Both the position numbers and the translations under genes were made by a program. Shown one piece after another: positions 29,001-36,363 of a stretch of DNA of 64,000 nt. The notes beneath the pieces are model-generated. The model did not search any database. It saw nothing but the letters and a program-made list of their open reading frames with translations, and had not been told where the DNA came from. Position 1 is the first letter of the stretch; every line of letters begins with the position of its first letter. This DNA comes from Actinomadura oligospora ATCC 43269 (GTDB lineage: Bacteria; Actinomycetota; Actinomycetes; Streptosporangiales; Streptosporangiaceae). Location of the stretch: assembly GCF_000518265.1 (NCBI RefSeq), contig NZ_JADG01000020.1, positions 62,001-126,000 of the forward strand. The letters run 5' to 3'.

Positions 29001-32000
29001 AGCTGGCCGTTGTAGAGGGCGAGCAGCTCGGCCGCGAGGGACGGCATCGACCAGCCGTCCAGGACGATGTGGTGGAAGGTCAGCAGCAGCCGGTACCGGC
29101 GCTCCCCCAGCGTGACCAGCGTGAACCGCAGGAACGGCGGCCGGGTGAGGTCGAACCGGCGGGTCCGCTCGGCCTCCATGAGCGCGGGCAGCGCGTCCTC
29201 GTCCGCGTGGACCTCGCGCCACAGCTCGTCGCACGGCGGCGCGCCGAGGACGGCCTGGACCGGGTCGCCCGCCACGGTCTGGGTGAACGCCGTGCGCAGC
29301 GACGGGTGCCGTGCGGGAAGCTCGAACGCGGCGTCCCGCAGGAGCGCGACGTCCAGGTCGCCGTCGAAGTCCAGGACGAGCTGACCGGTGTAGACGTCGG
29401 TCGCGGACGCGTCGAGCAGCGCGTGGAAGTACAGGCCCTGCTGGAGCGGCGCGAGCGGCCAGACGTCGGTGAGGTCGGGGAACGTCCGGTCGAGGTCGGT
29501 GACGTCGGCGCGGTCCAGGGCGACGAGCGGGAAGTCGGACGGGCTGTGACCGGCGTCCCCGGCGGCGGCGAGGTCGCGGAGCGCGGTGAACCAGGCGGAC
29601 GCGAGTTCGCGCACGTCCGCCTCGCTCAGCACACCGTCCGCCCAGGTCCAGGTGACCGACATCTCGCCGAACGCGGCCGGGACGATCGCGTCGATCGCCA
29701 GGGCGTGGCCGAGCGGCATCGCGTCGTCCGCGCCGCCGGACACCGCCGACACGCTCCAGTCGCCGTCGCCGGTCTCCATCCGGCCGAGGTAGTTGAAGAC
29801 GATCTCCGGGACGGGCAGCGCGGCGAGCTCCGCGCCCGCGTCCGCGTCGAGGTGGCGGAGCAGGCCGAAGCCGATGCCGTTGTCCGGGATCGCGCGCAGC
29901 CGCTCCTTGGTCTCGCGCAGGTCGGCGGACGCGTCGAGCCGCACCGGGTGCTTGCTGGTGAACCAGCCGACCGTCCGGGACAGGTCGACGCCGGGGAACA
30001 GGTCCTCGCGGCCGTGCCCCTCGATGTCGACCAGGACGGGGCTGGCGTCGCCGCGCCAGGCGGCGACGGCGCGGGCGAGGCCGGTGAGCAGCACGTCGGT
30101 CGGACGCCCGTGGATCGCGGCGGGCACGGTCGTCAGGACGGCGCGCGTGGTCGCCGCGTCCAGCTCGACGGTGAGGGAGCGCGCGGCTCCGTGCGTGTCG
30201 CGGGCGGGGTCGAGCGGCCGGGCGCCGAGCGGGACGTCCGGGCCGCGGAGGATCTCGCGCCACAGCGGCAGCTCGCCGGTGCGGGCGGCGGCCTCGGCGG
30301 GGAGGCGGAGGGCCCAGTCGCGGAACGGCGTCCCGGCGGGTTCGAGGTCGGCCCCGGCCCAGGCGGTGACGAGGTCGGGCAGCAGGACGCGCCAGGACAC
30401 GCCGTCCACGACCAGGTGGTGGACGACGACGAGGAGTCGGCCCGGGGCGTCCCCGGCGTCCAGCCAGACGAGCTGCACGTTCACGCCGGACGCCGGGTCG
30501 AGCCGGTCGCGGGCGGCGGTCAGCTCGGCGGCGGCGGCCTCGTCGGCGTCGCGGCCCCCGACGTCCACGCGGCGGACGAGCGCGGCGGCGTCCGGCGCCT
30601 CGGCGGGGATCGCCAGGGAACCGTCGGTGGCGAGCGTCATCCGCAGCGCGTCGTGCTCGGCGAGCAGGACGCCGAGCGCCCGCGCGAGCGCGTCCGCGCC
30701 CAGCCGGGGCGGTGTCCGCAGCAGGACGCTCTGGTGGAACCCGGAGACCGGGCCGCCGCGTTCCCGCAGCCAGTGCACGATCGGCGTCGCCGGGACGTCG
30801 CCGACCGGGTCGGCGAGCTCGGCGGCGGCCGTGTCCGCGACGGTCGCGACGGCGGCCAGCTCGCTCACGGTCGGCCGCTGGAACACCTCGCGCGGGGACA
30901 GCGCGAGCCCGGCGGCGCGGGCGCGCGACACCAGCCGCATCGCGATGATCGAGTCGCCGCCGAGGTCGAAGAACCCGTCGTCCAGGCCGACCCGCTCCAC
31001 CTCCAGGACCTCGGCGAACAGCCGGGCCAGCGTGGTCTCGGCCTCGGTGCGCGGCGCGCGGAACGGACGGTCGGCCGTGGCCGGGTCGGGCGCGGGCAGC
31101 GCCCGCACATCGAGCTTGCCGTTGCCGGTGAGCGGCAGCGTCGGCACCACCAGGACGGCGGACGGCACCATGTACTCGGGCAGCGTGTCCAGGAGGAACC
31201 GCCGCAGCCCGGCCGGGTCGGGCGCGGTGTCCCGCGCGGCGACGACGTAGCCGACCAGGCGCCTGACGCCGGGCTTGTCCTCGCGGGCGACGACGGCGGT
31301 GTGCGCGACGTCCGGGTGCCGCGAGAGCGCGGCCTCGACCTCGCCCAGCTCGATCCGGAACCCTCGGATCTTGACCTGCTGGTCGGCGCGGCCCACGTAC
31401 TCCAGCGTGCGGAGTCCGCCGCGCGCGTCCTCGGCCGGAAGGAGCCGGACGAGGTCGCCCGTGCGGTACATGCGCTCACCGGGCGGCCCGAACGGGCAGG
31501 CGACGAACGCGGCGGCAGTCAGTCCGGGCCGGTTCACGTAACCGCGCGCGACGCCCGCGCCCGCCACGTACAACTCGCCGGGCACGCCGACCGGGACAGG
31601 GCGCAGCGCCTCGTCCAGCACGTACAGGCGGGTGTCGTCGAGCGCCGAGCCGATCGGGACGGACGGGTCGTCCGCCGCGACCCCGCCGCGTGCCGCGAAC
31701 AGGGTCGTGTAGGTCGTGACCTCGGTCGGGCCATAGACGTTGAGGACGGCGGTGTCCGGGCAGGCGGCGAGCACGCGCGCGACGGCCGACGCCGACGCGG
31801 CCTCGCCGCCGAAGTCGACCGCGCGCAGCGGCGCGAACACGGCCGGCCGCTCGGCCGCGACCAGGTTGAACAGGGACGTCGTCGCGAAGACGTGCGTGAG
31901 GCCCGCGTCCGCGATCACCCGCTCCAGGACCTCGGCGTCGATCATGCCGGGCGGGGCGACGACGATGGTCGCGCCCGCGAGCAGCGGACGCCACAGCTCC

Positions 32001-34018
32001 AGCGTGGACGCGTCGAACGCGTGGGCCGAGTGCAGCAGCATCCGGTCGCCGGGCTCGAGCCGGACGCGGGAGTCGGTGACGAAGTCGACCACGGCCCGGT
32101 GGCTGATCCCGACACCCTTGGGCAGGCCGGTGGAGCCGGACGTGAAGATCCCGTACGCGAGCTGCTCCGGATGGACGTCCGCGAACGCGACCGGCGGCGC
32201 GGGCTCCGCACCCGGCGCGTCCACAGCGCCCGCATCCGGTTCGCCCACAGTGCCCGGTTCGTCCACGACGAGGAGGGTGACCCCGCCCTGCGGCGCGTCC
32301 GCGAGCCAGGGGTTGCGCTCCACCATCGCGCGGTCGGTGACCAGCACGGACGCGCCGACGTCGCGCATCAGCCACGCCACCCGGTCCGCCGGGTAGGAGT
32401 GGTGGACGGGCACGTAGTGGCCCCCGGCCTTCAGGACGGCCAGGGACGACACGACGACGTCGGGCGACCGCTCCAGCAGCGTCGCGACCGGCGTCTCGGG
32501 GCCGACGCCAAGCGCGGCGAGGCGGTGGGCGAGGCGGTCGGCGCGGGCGTCCAGCTCCGCGTAGGTGAGGCGGAGCGCGCCGTCCGCGGTCTCCAGCGCG
32601 GGCGCGTCCGGCGTCGCGGCGACGCGCTCGGCGAACACCCCGGTGACGGTCGCGGCGGGGCGTCCGGACCGGGCGCCGTTCCACCCGGTCAGGACCTCGG
32701 CGGTCTCCTCGTCCGACAGCAGCGGCAGGTCGCCGATCCTGGTCGCGGGGTCGGCCTCGGCCAGCGTCCGCAGGAACCGGACGTGCCGCTCGTGGTGCGC
32801 GGCGATCTCCTCGCGGGAGTACAGCGCGGGGTGGCCGTCCAGGTCGAGGCGGGTGCCGCGGCCGTCCAGGCCGTCGTAGATGTTGAACGCGAGGTCCTCG
32901 GTGAGGCCGAGCGCGAGGGCGTGCGCGGTGGCGCGGCTGCCGCCGAAGTCCGCGCTGTAGTCGAACGGCATGATGTTGACGATCGCGCCGTACAGCCGCC
33001 GCCCGTCGGCGAGCAGGCCGAGGTCGCGGCGCAGGTCCTCGACGCGGTAGCGCTGGTGCCGCAGCGCGCGGGCGGTCGCCCGGGACACCGCGCGGGTCAG
33101 CGCCTCGATGGTCAGGTCCGGGTCGACGGTGATCCGCAGCGGCACGATGTTGGACATCATCGTCGGGGTCGTCCGGGCCAGCTCGGTGGTGCGGCCGGTG
33201 ACGGCGAGGCCGAGCACGACCTCCTCCGAGCCGGTGACGCGGGCCATGTAGGCGGCGGTCGCGGCGATCGCCATGCCGGGCGTGGCGGTGCGCAGGCGGC
33301 GCGCGGCGGCGGCCAGCCCGGCGCTCTCCTCACCGGCCAGCGTGGTCGTGGCGCGCACGAAGTCCATGGTCGGCGGCACGGTCCGCGCGGTGAAGGTGAC
33401 GATCTCGGGGAGGTCGGCGAACCGCTCGGTCCAGTACTCGCGGTCCTTGGCGAACCGGCCGGACGCGCGGTACCCGGCCTCCTCGGCCAGCAGCGCCCGG
33501 AAGTCGCCGCGCTCCTGCGGCTCGTACTCGCCGCCCTCGGCGAGCCGGGTGTAGAGCTCGGCCATGCCCGCGTTGACCATCGCCCCGGCGAAACCGTCCA
33601 CCGCGATGTGGTGCGCGCGCAGGTACCAGCGGTGCAGTTCGGGGCCGAGGCGCAGGACCCGCATCGTGTAGAGCCGGTCGCCGTACAGGTCCATGGGGGT
33701 GGCCATGTCGGCGCGGATCCAGGCGTCGGCGGCGGCGCGCGGGTCGGGTTCGGCCGAGAAGTCGAGCGTGGGGATGTGCGCGTCGGAGACGGCGCCGAGT
33801 TCCTGGAACGGGACCCCGTCGCGTTCGACGAGCCGGATCTGCAGGCTCGGCACCTCGTGGTTGGCGAGCGTCGCGATGCGGTCGAACAGCTCCGGCCTGA
33901 GCGGCCCCTCGATCTCGATGTACTGCGCGATGCAGATCGGCACCTCGGGGTAGAGCTGCTGGGCGTACCAGACACTCTGCTGGGCGGCCGAAAGAGGGAC
34001 GGACTCGGAGGGCGACAT
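23012..34018 (-). CDS. NRPS 1, C-A-T-E-C-(A remnant)-T-C-A-T-E
   Basis: 3668 aa from ATG 34018. Domain order: an EntF-like first C domain (1-440, HHIAVDG near 135); A1 (460-975, FTSGSTGLPKG near 624, pocket D-A-L-F-D-G-V-T-Y-K, unassigned hydrophobic type); T1 (Ser near 1021); E1 (HHLVVDGVSWR near 1200); C2 (1500-1930, HHIVLDG near 1650). Then only the end of an A domain follows (about 1970-2034: VRKLVAYVV, LPEPMVP as A9, NGKVDTKAL as A10) after an Ala-rich linker. Next come T2 (FFDLGGDSL near 2076), C3 (HHVACDG near 2266), A3 (near 2727, pocket D-F-W-N-V-G-M-V-H-K, Thr), T3 (near 3120) and E2 (near 3320). Module 2 lacks an A core and must be loaded from outside; see the A protein at 34475. 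First large gene of the coupled operon. Confidence 0.95.
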   Translation of the reverse strand: MSPSESVPLSAAQQSVWYAQQLYPEVPICIAQYIEIEGPLRPELFDRIATLANHEVPSLQIRLVERDGVPFQELGAVSDAHIPTLDFSAEPDPRAAADAWIRADMATPMDLYGDRLYTMRVLRLGPELHRWYLRAHHIAVDGFAGAMVNAGMAELYTRLAEGGEYEPQERGDFRALLAEEAGYRASGRFAKDREYWTERFADLPEIVTFTARTVPPTMDFVRATTTLAGEESAGLAAAARRLRTATPGMAIAATAAYMARVTGSEEVVLGLAVTGRTTELARTTPTMMSNIVPLRITVDPDLTIEALTRAVSRATARALRHQRYRVEDLRRDLGLLADGRRLYGAIVNIMPFDYSADFGGSRATAHALALGLTEDLAFNIYDGLDGRGTRLDLDGHPALYSREEIAAHHERHVRFLRTLAEADPATRIGDLPLLSDEETAEVLTGWNGARSGRPAATVTGVFAERVAATPDAPALETADGALRLTYAELDARADRLAHRLAALGVGPETPVATLLERSPDVVVSSLAVLKAGGHYVPVHHSYPADRVAWLMRDVGASVLVTDRAMVERNPWLADAPQGGVTLLVVDEPGTVGEPDAGAVDAPGAEPAPPVAFADVHPEQLAYGIFTSGSTGLPKGVGISHRAVVDFVTDSRVRLEPGDRMLLHSAHAFDASTLELWRPLLAGATIVVAPPGMIDAEVLERVIADAGLTHVFATTSLFNLVAAERPAVFAPLRAVDFGGEAASASAVARVLAACPDTAVLNVYGPTEVTTYTTLFAARGGVAADDPSVPIGSALDDTRLYVLDEALRPVPVGVPGELYVAGAGVARGYVNRPGLTAAAFVACPFGPPGERMYRTGDLVRLLPAEDARGGLRTLEYVGRADQQVKIRGFRIELGEVEAALSRHPDVAHTAVVAREDKPGVRRLVGYVVAARDTAPDPAGLRRFLLDTLPEYMVPSAVLVVPTLPLTGNGKLDVRALPAPDPATADRPFRAPRTEAETTLARLFAEVLEVERVGLDDGFFDLGGDSIIAMRLVSRARAAGLALSPREVFQRPTVSELAAVATVADTAAAELADPVGDVPATPIVHWLRERGGPVSGFHQSVLLRTPPRLGADALARALGVLLAEHDALRMTLATDGSLAIPAEAPDAAALVRRVDVGGRDADEAAAAELTAARDRLDPASGVNVQLVWLDAGDAPGRLLVVVHHLVVDGVSWRVLLPDLVTAWAGADLEPAGTPFRDWALRLPAEAAARTGELPLWREILRGPDVPLGARPLDPARDTHGAARSLTVELDAATTRAVLTTVPAAIHGRPTDVLLTGLARAVAAWRGDASPVLVDIEGHGREDLFPGVDLSRTVGWFTSKHPVRLDASADLRETKERLRAIPDNGIGFGLLRHLDADAGAELAALPVPEIVFNYLGRMETGDGDWSVSAVSGGADDAMPLGHALAIDAIVPAAFGEMSVTWTWADGVLSEADVRELASAWFTALRDLAAAGDAGHSPSDFPLVALDRADVTDLDRTFPDLTDVWPLAPLQQGLYFHALLDASATDVYTGQLVLDFDGDLDVALLRDAAFELPARHPSLRTAFTQTVAGDPVQAVLGAPPCDELWREVHADEDALPALMEAERTRRFDLTRPPFLRFTLVTLGERRYRLLLTFHHIVLDGWSMPSLAAELLALYNGQLPPRAPDYKDYLGWLTRQDRADADAAWSRALADLPGGTLVAPGTPDAPPGLPEKVRVPLGAELSDSVTATARRLGVTANTVVQGAWGLLLARLLGRDDVVFGATVSGRPMDVCGVDRMVGLFINTLPVRVRLDAAEPAAALLARLQGEQAELIPFHHHGLGDLHRLAGVPALFDTMTVFENYPLDASLLGAEIGAGTRLAGADLLDSTHYPLTLDAVPGAELQLRLGYRTDVFDRSVADRLVAQLVGIVRALTETPDALVGTLDLSGDDADALREAFATLAAQDPSATLAAAARSAVAPVRKLVAYVVPAPGATLDPEELRAHVREHLPEPMVPAAVVIMDELPLTPNGKVDTKALPKPVLTVPLREYRAPRDGRETAVAAIFAELLGVDRAGIDDDFFDLGGDSLIAMRVVSRVRRTLDVELPVRALFEAPTVAALAARIAALTGVEAARPAQPALVRRERPAAVPLSYGQQRLWFLNRFEGPSSTYKMPLALRIRGALDESALRAALSDVVARHESLRTVLPDVDGVPHQHVLPLEVATPELSVVETSEAELPMRLAMAAGYLFDITAEPPLRTSLFRLSADEHVVLLLMHHVACDGWSLAPLARDLLAAYAARVSGDAPQWAPLPVQYADYTLWQRSLLGSEDDASSLVASQIAFWKGALDGLPEELALPADRPRPVEASYRGGMTRFTLPPATHEALLAVARETGASPFMVTQAAFAALLTRLGAGTDVPIGSPIAGRTDEALDDLVGMFVNILVFRTDTSRNPTFRELIARVRETDLAAYAHQDVPFERLVEVLNPPRHLGRHPLFQVGLTFQNNPEARLELPGFTAEPETLNAGVARFDLLMVLTERTGADGSPAGLDGELEFALDLFDPATAAGIAARFERFLTALLTSPDARVGEVEVLDPAERATILDDWAGGSSPVAERATIPALFEAQVAARPSAVAVSFEGRSWTYAEVNAAANRLARHLVAQGVRPEQNVALSLPRSAEMVIAVLAVLKAGAAYVPIDPDYPADRIAYMIEDSAPVLTLTSIDVEGDYSSENLEGVEISPDHPAYVIYTSGSTGRPKGVVVPHQNVVRLLRSTEPWFSFGPDDVWTLFHSYAFDFSVWELWGPLLNGGRLVVVPYLTSRSPDEFLKLLAAEQVTVLNQTPSAFYQLMAADRENPGSDLALRYVVFGGEALELGRLDDWYSGHAEDAPTLVNMYGITETTVHVSYVALDRTYAATAPGSVIGVGIPDLRIYVLDERLQPVPAGVVGELYVAGDGLARGYLNRPGLTAERFVADPFGGEPGARMYRTGDLGRWLSDGRLEYLGRFDQQVQLRGFRIELGEVESALVRHETVADAAVVLRDEKLIAYAVPSTLGTELDASDLRRFVNATLPDYMVPATVVALDALPLTVNGKLDRKALPNPDFQAKADSRVARTPEEETLAGLYAEVLGLQHVGIDDGFFDLGGDSIIAIQLVSRARQQGLVISPRDVFQHQTVAELAAVAQPVGEDERVEIEEPGTGTGPVPVTPVVGWLRERVGGDAALISGFHQATLLITPPGLALGGLTEAFQKVLDHHDMLRLTLDVDGDQWRPVVRDAGSVKADGLVTRVDVAGLDADKLRQVVADQVAAARTALDPTRGEVARIVWLDAGEERGRLLVVLHHLVVDGVSWRIVLPDLVAAWAGADLEPVPTSFRRWAQKLTGAASDTAVTGDLDDWLDIVDGPRQDLADRPLDPRVDIAARAASVRLTLPAEVTKSLLSDVPAAYHGRVNDVLLTGLALAVTHWRKGRGGRTTGGVLVDLEGHGREDVVPGVDLSRTAGWFTAIHPVRLDPGTTDWAEVESGGPVVGTALKKVKEQLRAVPGGGGLGYGLLRHCGDGDAAAELAEIPAAQIAFNYLGRVGAGGDGDWEIAPEELPAGEDPRMPMAHVLEVNAVTRDLPSGPELTAVWSFPDGLLAEDDVRDLATAWFAALRGLVAHAASGEAGGFTTSDLLVDLDQNEIDKLQDAWRNR
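24518..26250 (-). repeat. Thr-module A-T region, copy 2 of a long direct repeat
   Basis: Counterpart of 16831-18550. The same protein sequence is encoded with few changes, and the C domain upstream shares identical stretches such as QYADYTLWQRSLLGSEDDAS. It marks the third module of the assembly line as a relative of the fifth. Confidence 0.8.
27915..28110 (-). other. Residual C-terminal piece of an adenylation domain (A9-A10) inside NRPS 1
   Basis: Within NRPS 1 this segment encodes VRKLVAYVVPAP, then EHLPEPMVP (A9) and LTPNGKVDTKAL (A10 with its catalytic Lys), leading straight into carrier domain T2. Upstream, only about 40 Ala/Asp/Arg-rich residues separate it from the end of condensation domain C2, where some 430 residues of A core are expected. 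The reading frame is continuous, so this is a clean in-frame absence, not a frameshift. Confidence 0.85.
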
Positions 34019-34474
34019 CAAGTGGAACTTTCCCGGTCGAAGGGGGTCGGCGCTCCCGGTGCGGCACGGACGCCACGCCCATGCCGGGAAGCCACGCGAA
34101 ATGCGAAAAGCGATGAACACGAAAACCGTCGGGTTGCGCTCATCCCCTTTCCCCGAGCCCTTCGTAAGGTCTCGCCCGGCCGTGCGCCCGGCCGTTGCGG
34201 AACACGCACGTCACCGAGGGTTCCCGGCCGCGTGTCGGACGGGAGCGCCGCTGCTTTCGCCCGGTGCCGAGGTTCCCTCGACCCGCACCTCTACTCAGGA
34301 GTAGCAGGGGCTCAGTTAACCAGCCCGTCACATGCCCCGCAATCCCCCCGAAAGTAGAACTTGACCTCTGAAATCACTAACGAAGGTGACAAATCTCGGC
34401 ACCTGAACGTTCGCCGTGCGGACACGGACGCGCAGGATGTGACAATGCCCCACGACCGAAACGACCCGAACTGA
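34019..34474. promoter_or_regulatory. 456-bp gap between the A gene and NRPS 1
   Basis: No convincing gene is seen on either strand. Translating the minus strand beyond the TAG of the A gene gives no A9 or A10 motif in any frame, so the A gene is not simply frameshifted. The region is less GC-rich than its surroundings and probably holds a promoter or leader for NRPS 1. Upstream of ATG 34018 there is a modest GGAAAG-like ribosome binding site. Confidence 0.5.
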
Positions 34475-35995
34475 CTACTCGGCGTGACCGAACTCGTGGA
34501 CCACGACGGCCGCCGCGCCGACCCCCGGATGCCGCTGCAGCACCGCCTCGATCTCGCCCAGCTCCATCCGCACCCCGGCGATCTTGACCTGACGGTCGAC
34601 CCGGCCGAGGTACTGCAGGACGGGCCGGTCCTCGCCGCCCGCGCCGGCGGGCAGCAGCCGGACGGCGTCGCCGGTCCGGTAGAGGCGGCCGGTGGGCGAG
34701 CTCTCGAACGGGTCCTGGAAGAACGCGGCGCGGGTGCGGTCGGGGTCGCCGAGGTAGCCGCGCCCGACGCAGATCCCGCCGACGAACAGTTCCCCCACCT
34801 CGTCCACGTCGCACGCCGCCCACGCGCCGTCCTCGGTGCCGCGCAGCACGTACAGCCGCGAGTTCACGATCGGCGACCCGATCGGCAGGCGGAGAAGCTC
34901 CAGGTCAGGGGCCGTGACGGAGTGGTGGGTGACGTCGTCGGAGCACTCGGTCGGCCCGTAGGCGTTGAGCAGCCCGGCGTGCGGCATCGCCTCCAGCCAG
35001 CGCCGGGACAACTCGGCGGGCAGCTCCTCGCCGGTCGCGATCATCCAGCGCAGCCCGCCGAGCGAGCCCGCGGGCGCGTCGGGCAGGTCGTCCAGCAGGT
35101 GCCGGACCATGGTCGGCACCAGCTCCACGACCGTGATGCCCCGGTCGTCCACGGCGCGCGCGAAGGCGACCTGGTCGTGCGCCACCTCGTCGGGGACGAT
35201 CTCGACCCGGCCGCCCAGCAGCAGCGGGCAGACCATCTGCCAGACCGAGATGTCGAAGCCCAGCGGCGAGGTCATCGCGAGCACGTCGTCCCCGGTCATG
35301 CCCAGGTCGACGATCTTGGCCCAGAGGTGGTTGACCATCCCCCGGTGCTCCACGACCGCGCCCTTGGGCCTGCCCGTGGACCCCGAGGTGAACAAGACGT
35401 ACCGGGGCTGGTCGAGCGACTCCAGCCGCGCCTCCCCCCGCCACGGCTCACACTCCCGCGCCCCGCTCGCCGGGACGATGCGGCAGCCCGCGGCCTCCGC
35501 GCCCTCGCGCAGCGCGGCGGGCACCTCGCCCTCGTCCTCCACGGTGATCAGCAGCGCCGCGCCCGCCTGGTCCAGGACGTCCCGGACGCGCCCGGCCGGC
35601 CAGCTCCCGTCGGCGGGCACGTACAAGGCCCCCACCAGCTCCAACGCCAGGAAAGCGGCCAGCACCTCGATGCGCCGCTCGCCGCCCACGCCGACGACCG
35701 TGCCCGGCTCTACACCCTCGCGCTCCAGCAGGGTGGCGAACCGCCGCGCCTCGACGGCCAGCTCCGCGTAGCTGAGCTGGCGGCGTCCGTCGGCCACCGC
35801 CGGACGGTCGCGCTCCGCGGCGAACCGCTCCACCCGGGCGATCACCGGCGCGTCGATGTCCAGGCCCCTGTCACGGACCATGCCGTGCCGCGCGGCCAGC
35901 TCGCGGGCGCGCGCGATCTCAGCGGACGGGACGTCCAGCACCGGCAGCGCCTCGACCGGCAGCAGGCGGTCGCGGACCGGCAGCCCAGCGTTCAT
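34475..35995 (-). CDS. Stand-alone adenylation protein lacking A9-A10; predicted diamino-acid (Dap) activating partner of NRPS 1 module 2
   Basis: 506 aa from ATG 35995, chosen because GGAGG sits 6 bases upstream; a GTG at 36025 is possible. It has a full A-domain N-terminal core: A3 LFTSGSTGRPKG near 200, A5 NAYGPTE, A7 LYRTGD, A8 GRVDRQVKIAGVRMELGEIE near 463-482. It then ends 24 residues later (VVVHEFGHAE, TAG), without A9, A10 or a carrier domain. The missing part is what NRPS 1 module 2 retains. The pocket reads D-I-W-E-I-T-A-D-D, close to DIWEL-T-type codes I remember for 2,4-diaminobutyrate. With sbnA/sbnB-like genes diverging nearby, L-2,3-diaminopropionate is the likely substrate. 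An N-terminal extension of about 45 residues precedes the first recognisable A-domain sequence. Confidence 0.9.
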   Translation of the reverse strand: MNAGLPVRDRLLPVEALPVLDVPSAEIARARELAARHGMVRDRGLDIDAPVIARVERFAAERDRPAVADGRRQLSYAELAVEARRFATLLEREGVEPGTVVGVGGERRIEVLAAFLALELVGALYVPADGSWPAGRVRDVLDQAGAALLITVEDEGEVPAALREGAEAAGCRIVPASGARECEPWRGEARLESLDQPRYVLFTSGSTGRPKGAVVEHRGMVNHLWAKIVDLGMTGDDVLAMTSPLGFDISVWQMVCPLLLGGRVEIVPDEVAHDQVAFARAVDDRGITVVELVPTMVRHLLDDLPDAPAGSLGGLRWMIATGEELPAELSRRWLEAMPHAGLLNAYGPTECSDDVTHHSVTAPDLELLRLPIGSPIVNSRLYVLRGTEDGAWAACDVDEVGELFVGGICVGRGYLGDPDRTRAAFFQDPFESSPTGRLYRTGDAVRLLPAGAGGEDRPVLQYLGRVDRQVKIAGVRMELGEIEAVLQRHPGVGAAAVVVHEFGHAE

Positions 35996-36129
35996 CGTCA
36001 CCCTCCGTGATGTGGTGGCGCTCACCCGTCATCACCGGATAATCCGCCTGTTCGGACCCGGTTCGCAGCGCGGGAGAAGCTTATGTCCGGCCCCGGCCAG
36101 TCCTGCCGGGTTTCTGTCGGATATCCACC

Positions 36130-36306
36130 CTACCGGCCGGTAAGCCGGGGGTTGCGGGAGAACATGCTGCTAGGTACCGTGATGATCGGCCACGGTTCGA
36201 CCAGATGATCGCGGCACAGTTCGGAGAAGCTGGAGAACGGCCGGAAATTGCGTTCGAGCCATTCGTACAACGGATCGGCGAGAGGCCTTCCGAACCCTTT
36301 CGCCAT
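36130..36306 (-). CDS. Possible 58-aa protein at the head of the NRPS operon
   Basis: ATG 36306 opens a 58-codon frame ending at TAG 36130, with GGGGA about 7 bases before the start. The protein reads MAKGFGRPLADPLYEWLERN at its start and then a Trp/Phe/Pro-containing central part (FRPFSSFSELCRDHL, EPWPIITVPSSMF). Third-position G+C is roughly three quarters, better than the opposing plus-strand frame through the same bases but lower than the large genes. It lies 134 bp upstream of the A gene and 57 bp from the divergent sbnA start. I do not recognise it. It could be a leader peptide, a small accessory protein or chance. Confidence 0.4.
   Translation of the reverse strand: MAKGFGRPLADPLYEWLERNFRPFSSFSELCRDHLVEPWPIITVPSSMFSRNPRLTGR
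36131..36142. promoter_or_regulatory. 12-bp perfect palindrome TACCGGCCGGTA
   Basis: A perfect palindrome in the divergent region between the NRPS operon and the Dap genes, overlapping the stop of the 58-aa ORF. It may be an operator or half of a hairpin. The 300-odd bases between the A gene and sbnA (35996-36363) otherwise hold only the small ORF above. Confidence 0.3.
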
Positions 36307-36363
36307 GGTGTCGTCCCCACTTCCTCCGGCCAACGAGATCGGTTTTCTCCCCAGGGTGGCAGC

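Noticed and set aside
34018..34304. Short frames in the NRPS 1 leader region on both strands
   Set aside because: No protein-like composition, no recognisable motif and no good start signals. None restores A9 or A10 to the truncated A protein.
11374..34357. Very long plus-strand open frames (about 1440, 2650 and 2750 codons) opposite the NRPS genes
   Set aside because: They are antisense shadows of biased GC-rich coding sequence. Their translations are rich in Arg/Gly/Asp/Val without domain motifs, while the minus strand has full NRPS motifs.
36205..36363. N-terminal extension of the sbnA-like gene
   Set aside because: The extra 53 residues have no family counterpart, poorer codon bias and overlap the opposing small ORF. 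GTG 36364 gives the usual SbnA length.
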